NCBI GenBank assembly: GCA_026929865.2
Contig: CM049409.1
Location: 10,728,952 to 10,792,951, forward strand
Reading direction: 5' to 3'
Length of the DNA stretch: 64,000 nucleotides
DNA from: Hyperoplus lanceolatus
Taxonomy: Eukaryota; Chordata; Actinopteri; Uranoscopiformes; Ammodytidae
Part shown: piece after piece, positions 11,155 through 23,348 of the stretch
Layout of the letters: every line of letters starts with the position of its first letter
How positions within the stretch are numbered: position 1 is the stretch's first letter
Notes under the pieces: model-generated
The model's database searches: none
The model's input: the letters and a program-made list of their open reading frames with translations, nothing else
Told to the model about the DNA's origin: nothing
Program-made: the position numbers and the translations under genes

Positions 11155-11575
11155 TTAATATTTTGTTGCAAATCCTTCGCTTGCAATAACTGCATCAAGC
11201 CTGTGACCCATTGACATAGCAACACTTTTGCATTTTTCTTTTGTGATGCTTTTCCAGGCCTTTACCGCAGCCTCATTCAGTTGCTGTTTGTTTTTGGGGT
11301 TACTCCCTTCGGTCTCCTCTTTAGCAGGTAACATGCATGCTCTATAGGGTTTAAGTCTGGAGATTGACTTGGCCAGTCTCAAACTTTCCATTTCTTGCCC
11401 CTGATGAACTCCTTTGTTGTTTTTGCAGTTGTTTAGGGTCATTACCTTGCTGCATGATGAAGGATATTCCAATCAGTTTGGTTGCATCTTTCTTTAAATT
11501 GGCAGACATAATGTTTCTGTAGATTTCGGAGTTCATTTTGCTGTTGCCATCATGTGTTACTTGTGTTGTTGTCAA
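11155..11575 (-). pseudogene. Tc1 transposase C-terminal fragment, left arm
   Basis: Minus-strand frames carry THDGNSKMNSEIYRNI, NDPKQ and, after a frameshift near 11360-11470, AVKAWKSITKE and the family's usual end GFATKY followed by a stop. These are Tc1 transposase C-terminal landmarks. The frame shift and the loss of all upstream catalytic sequence make it non-functional. Confidence 0.75.
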
Positions 11576-11576
11576 G

Positions 11577-12734
11577 ATGAACCTTTACCAAAGTGATGGA
11601 AAGGCTAAAGTTTGGAGCAAGAAAGGATCTGCTCATGACCCCAAGCATACAAGCTCATCTGTGAAACACGGTGAAGGCAATGTCATGGCTTGGGCTTGCA
11701 TGGCTTCTTCTCGGATGGGCTCATTATTCTTCATTGATGATGTAACACATGATGGCAACAGCAAAATGAACTCAGAAGTTTACACAAACATTTTGTCTGC
11801 CCATTTAAAGAGGACCTATTATGCTACTTTTCTGGTCTTAATTTCTTGTTTTAGACTGCTATAGAGCAACCTGACACGAATCACATCACAAAAAACTATG
11901 TAGATTTTCGGGAAGCTCTTTCTCTTATTTTGGCGATCCAGCACATCCTGTCAACACTTGAGTGTGTGTGCTTCGGCTCCCTCCGCCTGTGCTTCGGCCA
12001 TCTCCGCTCCCCTCCCCCCCCTCCTGCAAACCCCACTGCGTTGTGATTGGTTACCTTCCTTCCGGAACACTTTCAGTGGCGGGAAGCGCGAGCATGGACC
12101 TATAAGGGCGCGAGGCAGACGCGAACAGGGAAGTGACAGCCTTACCATACATGGAAACATCCGCGTGGAGACGTCACAAAGTTTTATGCGACGTCACAAA
12201 TTATGAAAGGGTAGACCGCTTTGAAGACGTGACTTCTCGACTGGCTAGAATAGTGTTTAGTGCTCTGCACAGACACCCCAGACGGTCAGCAGGGAATATG
12301 TCGAAATGCATGTAAGTCATTATTTGATAATTTAGTATGGTTAAGCATGACTATGAATCATCATAACAACGTTTATAGGTCATAAAAGTCAAAAAGCATC
12401 ATAGGTCCTCTTTAAAGAAAGATGCAACCAAACTGATTGGAAGATCCTTCATAATGCAGCAAGATAATGACCCAAAACACACTGCAAAAACAACAAAGGA
12501 GTTAATCAGGGTCAAGAAATGGAAGGTTTTAGACTGGTTAAGTCAATCTCCAGACTTAAACCATAGAGCACGCATTTTACCTGCTAAAGAGGAGACTGAA
12601 GAGAGTAAACAAACAGCAACTGAATGAGGCTGCGGTGAAAGCCTGGAAAAGCATCAAAAAGGAGGAATCAAAAGTTTTGTGATGTCAATGGGTCACAGGC
12701 TTGATGCAGTTGTTGCAAGCGAAGGCTTTGCAAC
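11577..12734 (+). pseudogene. Tc1 transposase C-terminal fragment, right arm, split by a MITE
   Basis: The plus-strand frame shows GKAKVWSKKGSAHDPKHTSS, VMAWACMASS and THDGNSKMNSEVYTNILSAH. It is then cut by the MITE at 11809 and resumes after 12411 with [21 protein letters not shown] (around the second catalytic Asp) and SQSPDL. The third acidic site region is altered and shifted, and the fragment ends …FATKY stop at 12734. Small indels occur in the last third. The transposase cannot be active. Confidence 0.8.
11809..12411. mobile_element. TTAA-flanked MITE (piggyBac-like) inside the Tc1 copy
   Basis: Inverted ends AGAGGACCTATTATGCT / AGCATCATAGGTCCTCT sit between TTAA copies (11805-11808, 12412-12415). 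The other arm of the Tc1 copy (near 11490) preserves the uninterrupted site, confirming the insertion. TTAA duplications are typical of piggyBac and a few other superfamilies. The 603-bp interior is CpG-rich in its middle and has no transposase. Confidence 0.75.
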
Positions 12735-14891
12735 AAAATATTAAGTCTTATTCACTTTAATTTATTTTAAGTCTATCTGTTCCAATACTTTTGCTCACCT
12801 AAAAATGTGGTGTTCCTCTACAAATAATGCTATCTTCTCAGTTGTGTATCAGATCCAGATGTGAATACCTGGAAATGAAAGCTGAAATGTTGATCTATTG
12901 TCTCATATTCATCTTTTGGTGTCAAACCCAAATGTTTCCAGTCTACATCAAAAATAAAGGAATTGGCCTCACTGTTCCGATACTTATGGAGGGGACTGTA
13001 TAACATCAGTTCTCATGAAACGCTTTGGTATGGTAAGAAAAAGATATATAATTTTGTTATGGACCAGAATATCTGAAGCTCCTAGAAGCTCGGGAGAAAA
13101 TGGATTACTAACAGCAATGGTGATGCTGTACTCCTCTTCAATTGAAGCAGTCGGGCTGAAGAATCCAGGAATCTTGTCCTATCACCCAGTTGATGAACAT
13201 AGAAAGAAATGATCTGAGAATTACCACTAAATAGTTCAAATGCATTTTGATTTCCTTTATCTAAATCATTATAGCATTGTGGTTCCACATTAAAACACAT
13301 AATGCTTTATATTGCTTTAATGAAATATATTTGGTACCCTAATCAAATAAAATTCTCACTGAACTTTGTACAAATTGAAATAATTTTTTAATTAAAGAAA
13401 CATGTAATCTCTATGACCATTCTACACAACACCACATGCATAGACTCAGTTTTTGCTCACTTTAGCCTGAAATAGCAATGTGCACTTAGAATGTGGAACA
13501 TGCAAACATTTATTCAAATACAGTTTAGTGTCTATAAACACACTTTATTTAGACAGATACTTGTGAAGCTAGGCAGCAGTAACGTAATGCTAACGTTGAT
13601 AATATAGCTAGCGCGCTTGGCGCGGCGCTAATGCTAACGTAGCTATGCTAGCTGGAGGCCGCTTCGCGAATATATATATATCACATTATACATACACAAA
13701 ATGATATCTCACAAATACCTCAGTTAACTCACCAATTATTCCCTTTGGCTAATGGCAGCATACTTGTGACCACCACGGGTCTTCAGTGTGAGATGGATTG
13801 GTTGGTCAAGCGGTCTTTAGCACATAGCTGCTGCTTTTACTGACCAGACACACAACCTTCTCTTTAGCTGCCAGTAAAGAACGAGACCTCTCGCTTAAAC
13901 AGCCCTTACCAACCAAGCTGGGGGAGTTCAAGTGCTTGAAAAAAGTGGGAAATCGTAATGTCGATACAGTTAGAAATGAAATATGTTTCCTAAATAAAGT
14001 CTCTCCAAACATATTTTCACCTTCTGAAGGTTTAAAATACACATTAATAGATCAATATATATTTTTTCATATAATTTTTGCTCACAATATTATCAATAAT
14101 GTCCTACAAGTTATAGTTGTTATTTATCAGTAACCACTATACGTTCTCATTGTATTGCACACCACTCTATGTAGGTCTATTTGGGTCCTCTAATCTTGAG
14201 AGGTTTATATAGCCATTGTTGATATTAACAATTATATAAAAAAAACATAGATACATCTATAAAAATGTATTTTAAACTTTGGGAAGGTGATAATATGTTT
14301 GGAGTCTTTATTTGAAAAAAAAAGTATTTTCGAATCTTATCGAGATTACCATTACCCACTTTTTTCAAGCACTTGAACTGCCCCAGCGTGGTTAGGGCTT
14401 TTTCGAGACGAGAGATAGGGCTCGTTTTTTACTGACCTGGGCAGCTAAAAAGATGGATGTGTGCCTGGACAGTAAAAGCACAAGCTATGTGCTAAACGCC
14501 AGCTTGACCAACCCATCCATTTCACACTAAAGACCCGTGGTGGTCAAAAGTATGCTGACATTAGCCAAAGGGAATAATTGGTGAGTTAACTGAGGTATTT
14601 GTGAGATATCGTTTTGTGTATGTAAGAATAATGTGATATATGCGGCCTCCTGCTAGCATAGCCACGTTAGCATTAGCGCCGCGCCTAGCGCGCTAGCTAT
14701 ATTAGCAACGTTAGCATGAGCCTGGCACTGCCTAGCATCACAAGTATCTGTCTAAATAAAGTGTGTTTATAGACACTAAACTGCGTTTGAATAAATGTTT
14801 GCATGTTCCACATTCAAAGTGCACATTGCTATTTCAGGCTGAAGTGAGCAAAAGCTGGGTCTATGCATGTAGTGTTGTGAAGAATGGTCAT

Positions 14892-16220
14892 ACCTAGTGG
14901 GCAAACTGATGTTTTGGTCATGGGCTGTTGTAAAAGGTTGTTCACCAGAAATGATATCTAGGACCTTCAATGATCACAACCTGGGTGGACAACCTGGTCA
15001 ACTACCTGCTGGAAAGCTACAGGGGGCCCAAATAGAAAATCAGAAGCATGGTTTAATGCGAGGGTGAAATGGATTTTTTTTTAACTTATAGATATCATCA
15101 TGAAACTTTGCCAGTTGATTACTGGCATTAAAACAATGATTTTTTTGTATTGCAGTTTTTCTCAAGAATGTTTGAATATAAATGCAAATTTAGCATATCT
15201 CACAAATGTGCACATCTTCAAAAAACAAAAATCTAGATGTTGGCTAAAGCAAGAGTTGAAATCTTTATTGCATTTTGACTTTATATAAGTGTGTTAAGTT
15301 TCTACATAACAAACTTCCTCTGTGAGAAATGGTGTGACAATTCTGGTCTGATAAATAACGTGATTTGATAGTTTTTTTCATTACTCTGACCCAGAAATCT
15401 CAACTTCTAAATCACTTACATCAACTCAACATTCCATAATCATTCTTAGCACTATTCTGTAGGTTATTGAAGATGGATTTTTTTCACATGTTGTTCATAG
15501 TCTGATTTATGAGACATTTTCTTCTTCAAAACCTGCCGTAATGCATTTTTAAGACCTGTACATAGTATTTTTTGATTTATAAAATTCAAAAAGGCTGCGT
15601 AAAAAATCCTTCTTTAATAACATTCAGAATAGTGCTAAGAATGATTATGGAAAGTTTTGTTGATTTAAGTGATTTAGAAGTTGAGATTTTTGGGTCACAG
15701 TAATGAAAAAAACTATCAAATCATGTCAATCTAACCACTATCAAACCAGAATTATCACACCATTTCTCACAGAGGAAGTTTGTTATGTAGAAACTTAACA
15801 CACTTATAAAATGTCAAAATGCAATAAAGATTTTAACTCTGGCTTTATCCAATATCAAGATTTTTGGTTTTAAAGATGTGAAAATGTGTGCATGATTTGT
15901 GAAATATGCCAAATTTGCATATATATATTCAAAATAAATTAAAAAAAAACTTAAATAAAAAAATCATTGTTTTAATGCCAGTAATCAACTGGCAAAGTTT
16001 CAAGATGATATCTACAAGTTAAAAAATAATGTTTTACCCTCGCATTAAACCATGGTTCCGATTTTCTATTTCGGCCCCCTGTAGCTTTCCAGCAGGTAGT
16101 TGACCAGGTTGTCCACCCAGGTTGTGATCCTTGAAGGTCTTAGATATAAGTTCTGGTGAACAACCTTTTACAACAGCCCATCTCTGTTTTCCAAAAAAAG
16201 AGGGGTTTGCCCCCTGGGTA
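14892..16220. mobile_element. palindromic element D, copy in element A
   Basis: This second fold-back element is inserted in the right arm of A. Its ends read ACCTAGTGGGCAAAC (left) and TACCCAGGGGGCAAAC (right, minus strand), between TCAT copies (14888-14891 and 16221-16224). The empty site survives in the left arm near 13420. The arms mirror each other: 'gggctgttgtaaaaggttgttcacc' occurs near 14925 and inverted near 16155, and 'agtgctaagaatgattatgg' in both orientations near 15440 and 15640. No coding sequence was found. Confidence 0.75.
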
Positions 16221-17309
16221 TCATAGAGATTACATGTTTCTTTAATTAAAAAATAATTTCAATTTGTACAAGGTTCAGTGAGAATTTTATTTGATTAGGG
16301 TACCAAATATATTTCATTAAAGCAATAGAAAGCATTATGTGTTTTAATGTGGAACCACAATGCTATAATGATTTAGATAAAGGAAATCAAAATGCATTTG
16401 AACTATTTTGTGGTAATTCTCAGATCATTTCTTTCTATGTTCATCAACTGGGTGATAGGACAAGATTCCTGGATTCTTCAGCCCGACTGCTTCAATTGAA
16501 GAGGAGTACAGCAGGCCTGGAGTGGCTAGTAACCCAACAACTGGATCTAAAGAGAGCGAAAAATTATTCAAATGTGCTCATTCAAATAACAGTGGCAGGA
16601 CCAGGTTAAACTAGTGGTTGGTCACAAGAGAGTGATAATTAAGTTGTTTTATCTTGAGTCCATAATGAAAAAAATGGCACTGTTGTGTTTTTTAATTTTT
16701 TTATGTTGCACTGAGAATCAACAATGACATACACTTCAAGGAAGAGAGAGTAGAAAATAAGTATTTTACATTTACTTGTCAAACCTAACTGCTGAATCAG
16801 TGTGTCTTGTTTCACCATTGCTGTTAGTAATCCATTTTCTCCCGAGCTACTAGGAGCTTCAGATATTCTGGTCCATAACAAAATTATATATCTTTTTCTT
16901 ACCATAACAAAGCGTTTCATGAGAACTGATGTTATATATTACATATGTTTGCTCAGTATCATAACTAGTGGTACTGGGTGTTATGGTACACTTTACTGAG
17001 CTTTTTGAATGTCAATTTTTGGACGATCTGTCGTTAAACAATTGCCTAAGTGACACCTAAATAAATACATGCATTAGTTTTATTGTCTTTTTTAGAGGTA
17101 TTGATGGTACTTGCTGTGTACCTACATGTTGTGTAACTACTGAAAAAAGTTAAATTTACTTCAAATAAATGTTCTTTCCTGTTCAGATATGCTGCCTATA
17201 TATTTTTTAACTTTACTTTGGGGTCATCCAGTGTTACTCATCAGTTGAGCAAAACTTGTCTCTATTTTCTACTGTTACTAGTTTGTAGAGTGTCTACAGA
17301 CAATAAACT

Positions 17310-18177
17310 GTTTTCACTTTAATTTGACAGTCCTAAGACCGTTCTACTAATGCTTAGTTGAACATCGACTGATAGTTTGTTGAGAATCAACTATTTTCTC
17401 TGTTTTGCTCTGTTAATAGTGTGGACACTAAACTGTTTTCACTTTAATTTGACAGTCCCAAGACCTGTCTACTTATGCTAAGTTGAATATTGACTGATAG
17501 TTTGTCGACAGTCATATGACAATCAACAGGTAGTCACCTACACAGGGTGCCTATTGATTGATAAAACATTCTCATCTTTATTTTACAATGAACATATTTG
17601 ATCAACAGAGGGTTGAATGTTCATTCATTAGATGTGTTCCTTGTGAGTGGTGGGAAAGTTGATCCATATGAAACGTAAGTTGAGAATTGGTTAATAACAG
17701 CAGTTGATAGTCAACTTACTAGAAGTTGACACTCAACTGATAGTTGAATATTTGTAAAGAACATGTAATAAAAAGTACAATGTCGGTTGCAGACTGTATT
17801 TGTAAAAATAAATTAACAAAATAAAACGATCGTATAGTTAACTAACACTTAGTTGAATGCATGTTACATATTTGATGACAAGCTTTGTTGAGTATCAACT
17901 AACTCACTGTTGAATATCAACTAAACATCTACTAATAGTGCAACCTATAGGTAACAGACAGTTAGTTGAATCCTTGTTTTTTTATCTGTTGAACAAGCTC
18001 TGTTGAATATCAACTAATCATCTACTAATAGTGCAACTTATAGTTAACTTACAGTTAGTTGAATTCATGTTACTTATCTGTTGAGATATGTAAACTCATT
18101 CACTGTTGACATGCAACTGCGTATCAACTGATGGCTTGTTGAGTGTCAACACTGGACTATCGAACTAAAGTGTTACC
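17310..18177. repeat. tip module of element A with internal terminal-repeat copies
   Basis: The block starts with gttttcactttaatttgaca (17310), repeated at 17434. These are divergent copies of the left terminal repeat, facing the right terminal repeat at 18153-18177. Between them are roughly 110-120-bp repeated units rich in 'agttgaatatcaact' and 'gttagttgaattcatgtta' motifs. The module looks like a small transposon in itself. The equivalent in B lies at 49418-50367. Confidence 0.7.
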
Positions 18178-19265
18178 AAAAAATCTTTAACTGCAACTTT
18201 GTTAATAGTTTGCCGTCAAGCCTCTTGACAGTGTTCAAAGGTTGAGCTAGCCCTATATTAATATTGAATGTATAAAGTACACAAGGAAAAGTTACAGTTG
18301 GTACAGTAACCTACAACACCACACTGCCATGGGAATTTGAATCTGTTGATTTTGGAACTATTGCAACTTTAACAGACTGACACAACCCTCAGGTCTGTCA
18401 GCCCACTGACAGGCTGCCTCTGTTGACCTACCAACAACAACCCTCCGGATTTTGAATATTTCAAAAAGGTATTAGGCTTGTCAATATTAAATATGGGTGT
18501 ATTTTGCCAAACAAGGCAAACAACTCACTCAGATAAACAAGGCATAGAAGCATTGCACGGATGCCATACAGGCAGCAATTTATTTCTACTTGTATTTACC
18601 TTATATATTCTAGGATTTATTCATGTGTGTGTCTACTGTGTGGGTCTGTAAATGTAAGTTATGATGGATGTATGTCTCCCTCTCACTACTGCAAAAACAA
18701 ATACTCCTACATGTACAAGTATAATTGCTAACATGTTCTACACCTTGAGCACCTACAAGATGATTATTTTTAAGTGTATTAAGATGCCTTTTCTTTATGT
18801 CTCAGCTGTATATACAACCACTCACTGCACATGCTTCCAACATATCTAGGTCCATTTTAAGGCATGCCGCAGGACATCCATGACATGAAAATGAGTTGCT
18901 TTTAATCCACTATTTTCTTGGAGGCACTTCTTATGAAGCAGTTCCAGTAAAGTAATTCTAGCACAGCCATAAGTCTTCTTCTGGGAATTCTTTAATTGCA
19001 TCACTCGGCAATCGTGACACACTCTCAACCCCTTTGGGCAGACGAGAGTTTCTTTCCATTTGTGTCAATCATATTTGCTATGTTTAACCTTTTTCACCTG
19101 TCAATCATATGATTAAACACTGCAAGCAATGAGGAATATTCAGGCAGGGTACTTCATATTTCGCCAGCTGTAATGATTATTTTCAATAATAAGAATTATA
19201 TTCTGCCTTCTCTTCAGTATGTGTCCTCGGAGATAGTTAGCCTGCTATCGTCGTAAGGGATGTGT
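18178..19265. other. intergenic, nothing recognised
   Basis: AT-rich DNA without a supported gene or element end. Confidence 0.5.
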
Positions 19266-19269
19266 GTGT

Positions 19270-19365
19270 GAATTGTAACGTGGGAATGGGAACAGGTCTC
19301 CCTTGAAAAAGAGTCTCTGGTCTCAATGGGATTTACCTGTATAAATAAAGGTTACTTTACTTTAT
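19270..19365 (+). mobile_element. 5'-truncated LINE 3' end (probable)
   Basis: The segment 'ctcccttgaaaaagagtctc…tctcaatgggatttacctgt' followed by 'ataaataaaggtt' has the layout of a 3' terminal segment common to fish LINE copies. It is very short, contains no coding part and its left limit is uncertain. Confidence 0.4.
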
Positions 19366-21921
19366 CACTTTGATGATATGTGATCATTTGAAGCTTGTGC
19401 ATACAATCAATATAGATGTTTCATCAATAAAAGACACTTTTTGGCATCTCTCAGTGTCCTCAGTTGACTTACACAAGGTCATTTTGAGTTTTCATGATTT
19501 TCTAAAAGTGCCTTTCCTTTAAAGCAAACTTATTAGCACTTATACAAATACGTTGAAGTATAATGGAATCTCTCGGTCTTTATTTTTCTCTGCAGAAAAA
19601 CTTTGAGGCTCAACTTTTGAGCCAATATGGACAAGTAATCTTTGAGAAAGAGAAAATGTTTTGCTCTCGGTCTGTACCTTCATCTACTGAGGAACTCAAC
19701 TGCTGTTGCCAAGGTGTAGAATTAACTTTTCATCTCAGTTGTTGAAATGTGTATTGAAATTGAAATAACTTTTTACGGAAACACACTATTGCAAAGTCAG
19801 CAGATTCAGACAGTATAAATATAGTACATATTTCGCCCTTCTAGACATAAAACTGAGTCAGAGCATTGCCACAAACTCAGATATTTGAACAAAGTGCTAC
19901 ATTGGGACAGGGTTTACAGCTAAGAGCTATCACAAGACATCAGGACATGGGTGCCTGACTTGGAAATAGCTTACGTTGTGCACCTGCCAGCTAAAAAATG
20001 TATTTCTCTAGGAATCTCATCTCAAAATAATGAGTGTCTCTCCACATTTGGAAGCATCCACTTTCCTCTGCCATTGTTAAATGTGCTAACTCTAACATCT
20101 GTCCTGCTATTCACTCATCTGTCTTCAACCACTTACTGCAGCCGTTGCTAGGTAACAGTTGACACCCGTATGTGGATATTAGGTTTTATATCAAAACAAC
20201 ATTCAGTGTGAAATGGATCGGCTATTTAATTAAGTGTCATGGAATGGTTCTGTTGAAACTGTGTATGTAAATGGAAGTGCTTAAACTGGCCGGTATTTAT
20301 ATATATATTTTTTTTTATTACTAAAACATTTTAACGAGAATGTGTGACACTACTTTATTAAAAAGTAGAGTAATAAAATCCCACTAATGTGTTATTAAGT
20401 GATGAATTAGTCATGTTGAGCCCCATGTCTTCAGACTCATCAGTCTTCCTCTCCCCTTATGCGACCCAGAAACCCATGGCTGCACTGCTCACTGTAAATA
20501 TTCTACTTTGTAACCAAAACCTCGAGGGGATTTTCTAATTAGGTAAGGAAACAGCGCAACACTGCGAGTGAAGGCCGGGATGAGAGGATACTAGAGGAAG
20601 TGTGGAGGAGGGGGCCGACTGGGGAACCATGAGAGGGGAAGTAAAATAACAGGAGAGGGCTGGGAAGATCGGGAAGACGGAAGGAAAAATCAGGGAAAGA
20701 CGACAGGAAGACTGGGGGATTCATCAATTAATTACGAAACAGAACAGCAACCAGACACAGCCATAGGAAATAATGCAGCGAGCGACTCATGTGGAAAAGC
20801 AGTTTGAAAGAAACCACAAGTATATGGACATTTCCCTTGATAGAAATCCGAGCAAAAAGAGATTGGATAGAGAAATTTGCACATAAAAGAGACAGAGTAA
20901 ATGAAACGTGATCTGAGGAGGCAGCCCATAGCAGCCTTCTTCTTGTGCTTACATACCTGTCTGTCAAGCCGACAGTTCTGCATATCCCACGGACGATGCT
21001 CCAGAGGGGGCCCGGGCTCTGTGCCAACAGAGGGGCCCTTTGAGTGGGCAACAAGATGCTGGTTACGTGACCAGGGACCAGTCTGGGTCAGCCAGCACTG
21101 CAGAGCTTGATACGTGCCTAGACATTTACCACAAAGCCCCTCAGGCCCCCACAGTCGATGAGCCCAGAGATTTTAGCGCAGCTTTCACCTCTGGGCCTCG
21201 GGATCTGAGAGTGAGAGTGGAAAGAATGAGAAGTAAGACAAACAGATGTTTTAGCAGAAGATATGGCTGGCTGTCTACATCTTACTAGCCCCTCATGTGT
21301 AGTCCACATTCTGCAACAACTTAGCAGTCAGAGAGCAGCCTACCTAACTCACATATCGTATCACCTCATTTAAAATATGAAGCAAAATCAAGGTGTATGG
21401 GAGTTTTTTTTATCTGTTTGTGCCTATTTGCAATTCAGGCAGTGTAGGCCTTCTCCAAATCATACTTGCAAATGATGCATGGGGAGTGTTTGTAAGTGGG
21501 TTCGCAGGGATGTTGGGAGATAAGGTAGAAACCATGTAGCCAACCAGATCAAGAGCAGTGTTTCAGGAAATACCCCACAGAGGAAAGCATTGCAGAGTGA
21601 GCTCAGCCAAAGCACTTAAGACACTTCTTTAAAGCCAAAAAACAAGCTGCAGAGGCAGCGTAGAGCACGTGTAAGATACATTTTTGCCAGTGTGAATCTC
21701 TCTTGTTCAACAAACAAGCTCTAAATGGTAGAGAAGGCACCTGCATGGATACGCACAGTGTGTCAAGGTCCTATCTAGATAGTGTATCAAAGTCCCTTAT
21801 GGCAAGCCTTTGGAGAAGTTATTCCAGGCTATCCTTTATAATATTAGACATCGGGTTCCTCCACTAGTTTACTTGTAAAGGCCCAAAAACGTACAAGTTC
21901 CCTAGCTGGACTGTTTCTGGA
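19366..21921. other. intergenic, including a GC-richer patch with open frames
   Basis: Mostly AT-rich. Between about 20540 and 21290 composition is more even, and overlapping open frames of 69 and 82 codons occur on the plus strand (20901-21110, 21040-21288). I do not recognise either product and neither has convincing splice signals. A conserved non-coding element or an old retrocopy is equally possible. Confidence 0.4.
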
Positions 21922-22040
21922 CTACTGCATTTTGACTTTAGCCTGTTAACAAGTAGACATTTTTGACCACATTAGGTTTAGTCGAAACCATGTGGTCAAA
22001 AATGTCTACTTGTTAACAGGCTAAAGCCAAAATGCAGTAG
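21922..22040. repeat. 119-bp near-perfect hairpin
   Basis: Two arms of about 50 bp, starting ctactgcattttg and containing gcctgttaacaagtagacat, are inverted copies with about one mismatch. They are separated by a short loop that can itself pair (ggttt…aaacc). No target duplication is obvious. It could be a very small MITE or a structured RNA precursor. Confidence 0.75.
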
Positions 22041-22170
22041 AAATAGCAGCACACAATTCTAATGAGGAGGAGGAGGAGAGAGGGATGTGATGCTTCCTAT
22101 TGGCTCTCCAGTTCAAAATAAATGATACTAACCAATCAGGACTCAGGATTGTGCCCTTATCCCGACTACA

Positions 22171-22995
22171 TATGGAAGTAAATGAGTGTCATCGGATTTT
22201 GAAAATAAAAAGCCATTGAATTTTAAGCACTGAATATTTATGCATTGAAATAATGTATCTGATTTTTTTGCCGCATTGAAATAATGTATCTGAATGTTTT
22301 GCCTCTGAATTTAACTCATTACATTTTAAACAACAAATGTTCACCTTTATTTTACCATGTTCTCAAATTCAAAATCAAATATTCAACGTTAAAAAATTTA
22401 ACGTGCCAAATTCAACTGCAAAATCCTGTGTATGAAATTCAGAGTAAAACTTTGGGGACCCAAGGAAGAGCAATCGATCATAGATGCTCGATCGCTTTCA
22501 AACAAAGAGAGCCATTGGGAATATTAGCTTGTTGCCTTGGATACCCCTGACTGATGCAGGAAGGCAAATCAGGTTTTAGCCATGTCAAACGGCAACGCAA
22601 CTAACGATGGTGCTTGTGTGAGTACAAACATGTTTCTATATAGGGAAGAATATAATGGCTAGCATATCTAGCGATCTAGCATCTATGATCGATTGCTCTT
22701 CCTTGGTTGCCCAAAGTTTTATTCTGAATTTCATACATGGGATTTTGCAGTTGAATTTGGCACGTTGAATTTTATAATGTTGAATATTTGATTTTGAATT
22801 TTAAAACATTGTAAAATAAAGGTGAAAATTAGTTGTTTAAAATGTAATGAGTTAAATTCAGAGGCAAAAAATTCAGATACATTATTTCAATGCGGCAAAA
22901 AATTCAGATACGTTATTTCAATGCATAAATATTCAGTGCTTAAAATTCAATGGCTTTTTATTTTCAAAATCTGATGACACTCATTTACTTCCATA
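22171..22995. mobile_element. 825-bp palindromic element
   Basis: The termini TATGGAAGTAAATGAGTGTC are inverted at both ends, and the arms stay alignable for more than 300 bp each (for example 'aaagccattgaattttaagc' near 22210 and inverted near 22935). The loop is near 22500-22680. A 6-bp ACTACA copy flanks both ends (22165-22170, 22996-23001). There is no coding capacity. The superfamily was not determined. Confidence 0.75.
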
Positions 22996-23001
22996 ACTAC
23001 A

Positions 23002-23348
23002 TCATTTCCATGTTGCACACTAGTTAACTAGTTAGCCTTAAAAACTGCAACTATCGAATTAATGGCTGCGGGTTGCAGCCCACATCAATCCACACTAAAC
23101 TCAACTTTGACTTCACAAGGGACTCTTTTTGGAGTCAAAGTTAACAAGTAAAAAATGTTTTGTGTGCAACGAGTTAAGTAGGTAAATAATACCTTTAATG
23201 AGAATGACATCTCGGCATCTAGACCTCACAAGTCTAAAAGGCTTTCTATAGTCCCTATATTTCTCAACACCTTAAATAAAGACTAAGAAATAAGACACTT
23301 TGAATAAAAAAAAAGTTTATAATATATTTAGTGTTCGTCTTTACTTAA
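23002..23348. other. intergenic, nothing recognised
   Basis: AT-rich spacer between two elements, no supported features. Confidence 0.5.

Larger units (their letters stand above)
10901..12998. mobile_element. palindromic Tc1/mariner derivative
   Basis: The ends CAGTCCCCTCCATAAGTATC and the reverse complement are flanked by the TA duplication (10899-10900, 12999-13000), the rule for Tc1/mariner. The element is not a normal copy. The 3' part of the transposase gene is present twice in inverted orientation, from the left end to about 11560 (minus strand) and from about 11577 to the right end (plus strand). The 5' half, with its DNA-binding region and first catalytic Asp, is missing. A 603-bp TTAA MITE interrupts the right arm. 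Confidence 0.85.
7738..18177. mobile_element. giant fold-back element A (GGTAACACTTTA family)
   Basis: The left end GGTAACACTTTAGTTCGATA and the right end (its reverse complement, ending at 18177) enclose two long inverted arms. They are roughly 10549-14030 and 14280-17309, around a loop of about 250 bp, plus a tip module at 17310-18177. Landmarks repeat in mirror image: 'tgctaacgt…gctagcgcgc' clusters near 13600 and 14660, 'caagtgcttgaaaaaagtggg' near 13930 and 14360, and 'cattgctgttagtaatccat' near 13100 and 16820. The left tip has been lost except for 19 bases and is replaced by a Gypsy fragment. The left arm holds a Tc1 derivative and the right arm holds palindromic element D. No transposase was found. 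The 8 bases on either side match at only four positions, so no target duplication is claimed. Confidence 0.8.

Noticed and set aside
16337..16609. 90-codon frame (MCFNVEPQCYND…) that is repeated in three arms of A and B
   Set aside because: It is duplicated because the arms are duplicated. The related sequence in C has stop codons in the same frame and the fourth arm carries a deletion, so there is no sign of protein-level constraint.
17310..18177. CRISPR-like array (regular short repeats with spacers)
   Set aside because: The repeats are AT-rich, imperfect, of unequal spacing, and lie inside a eukaryotic transposon tip.
20901..21288. Overlapping open frames in a GC-richer patch
   Set aside because: No recognised family, poor start context and no paired splice sites, so reported only as an uncertain stretch.
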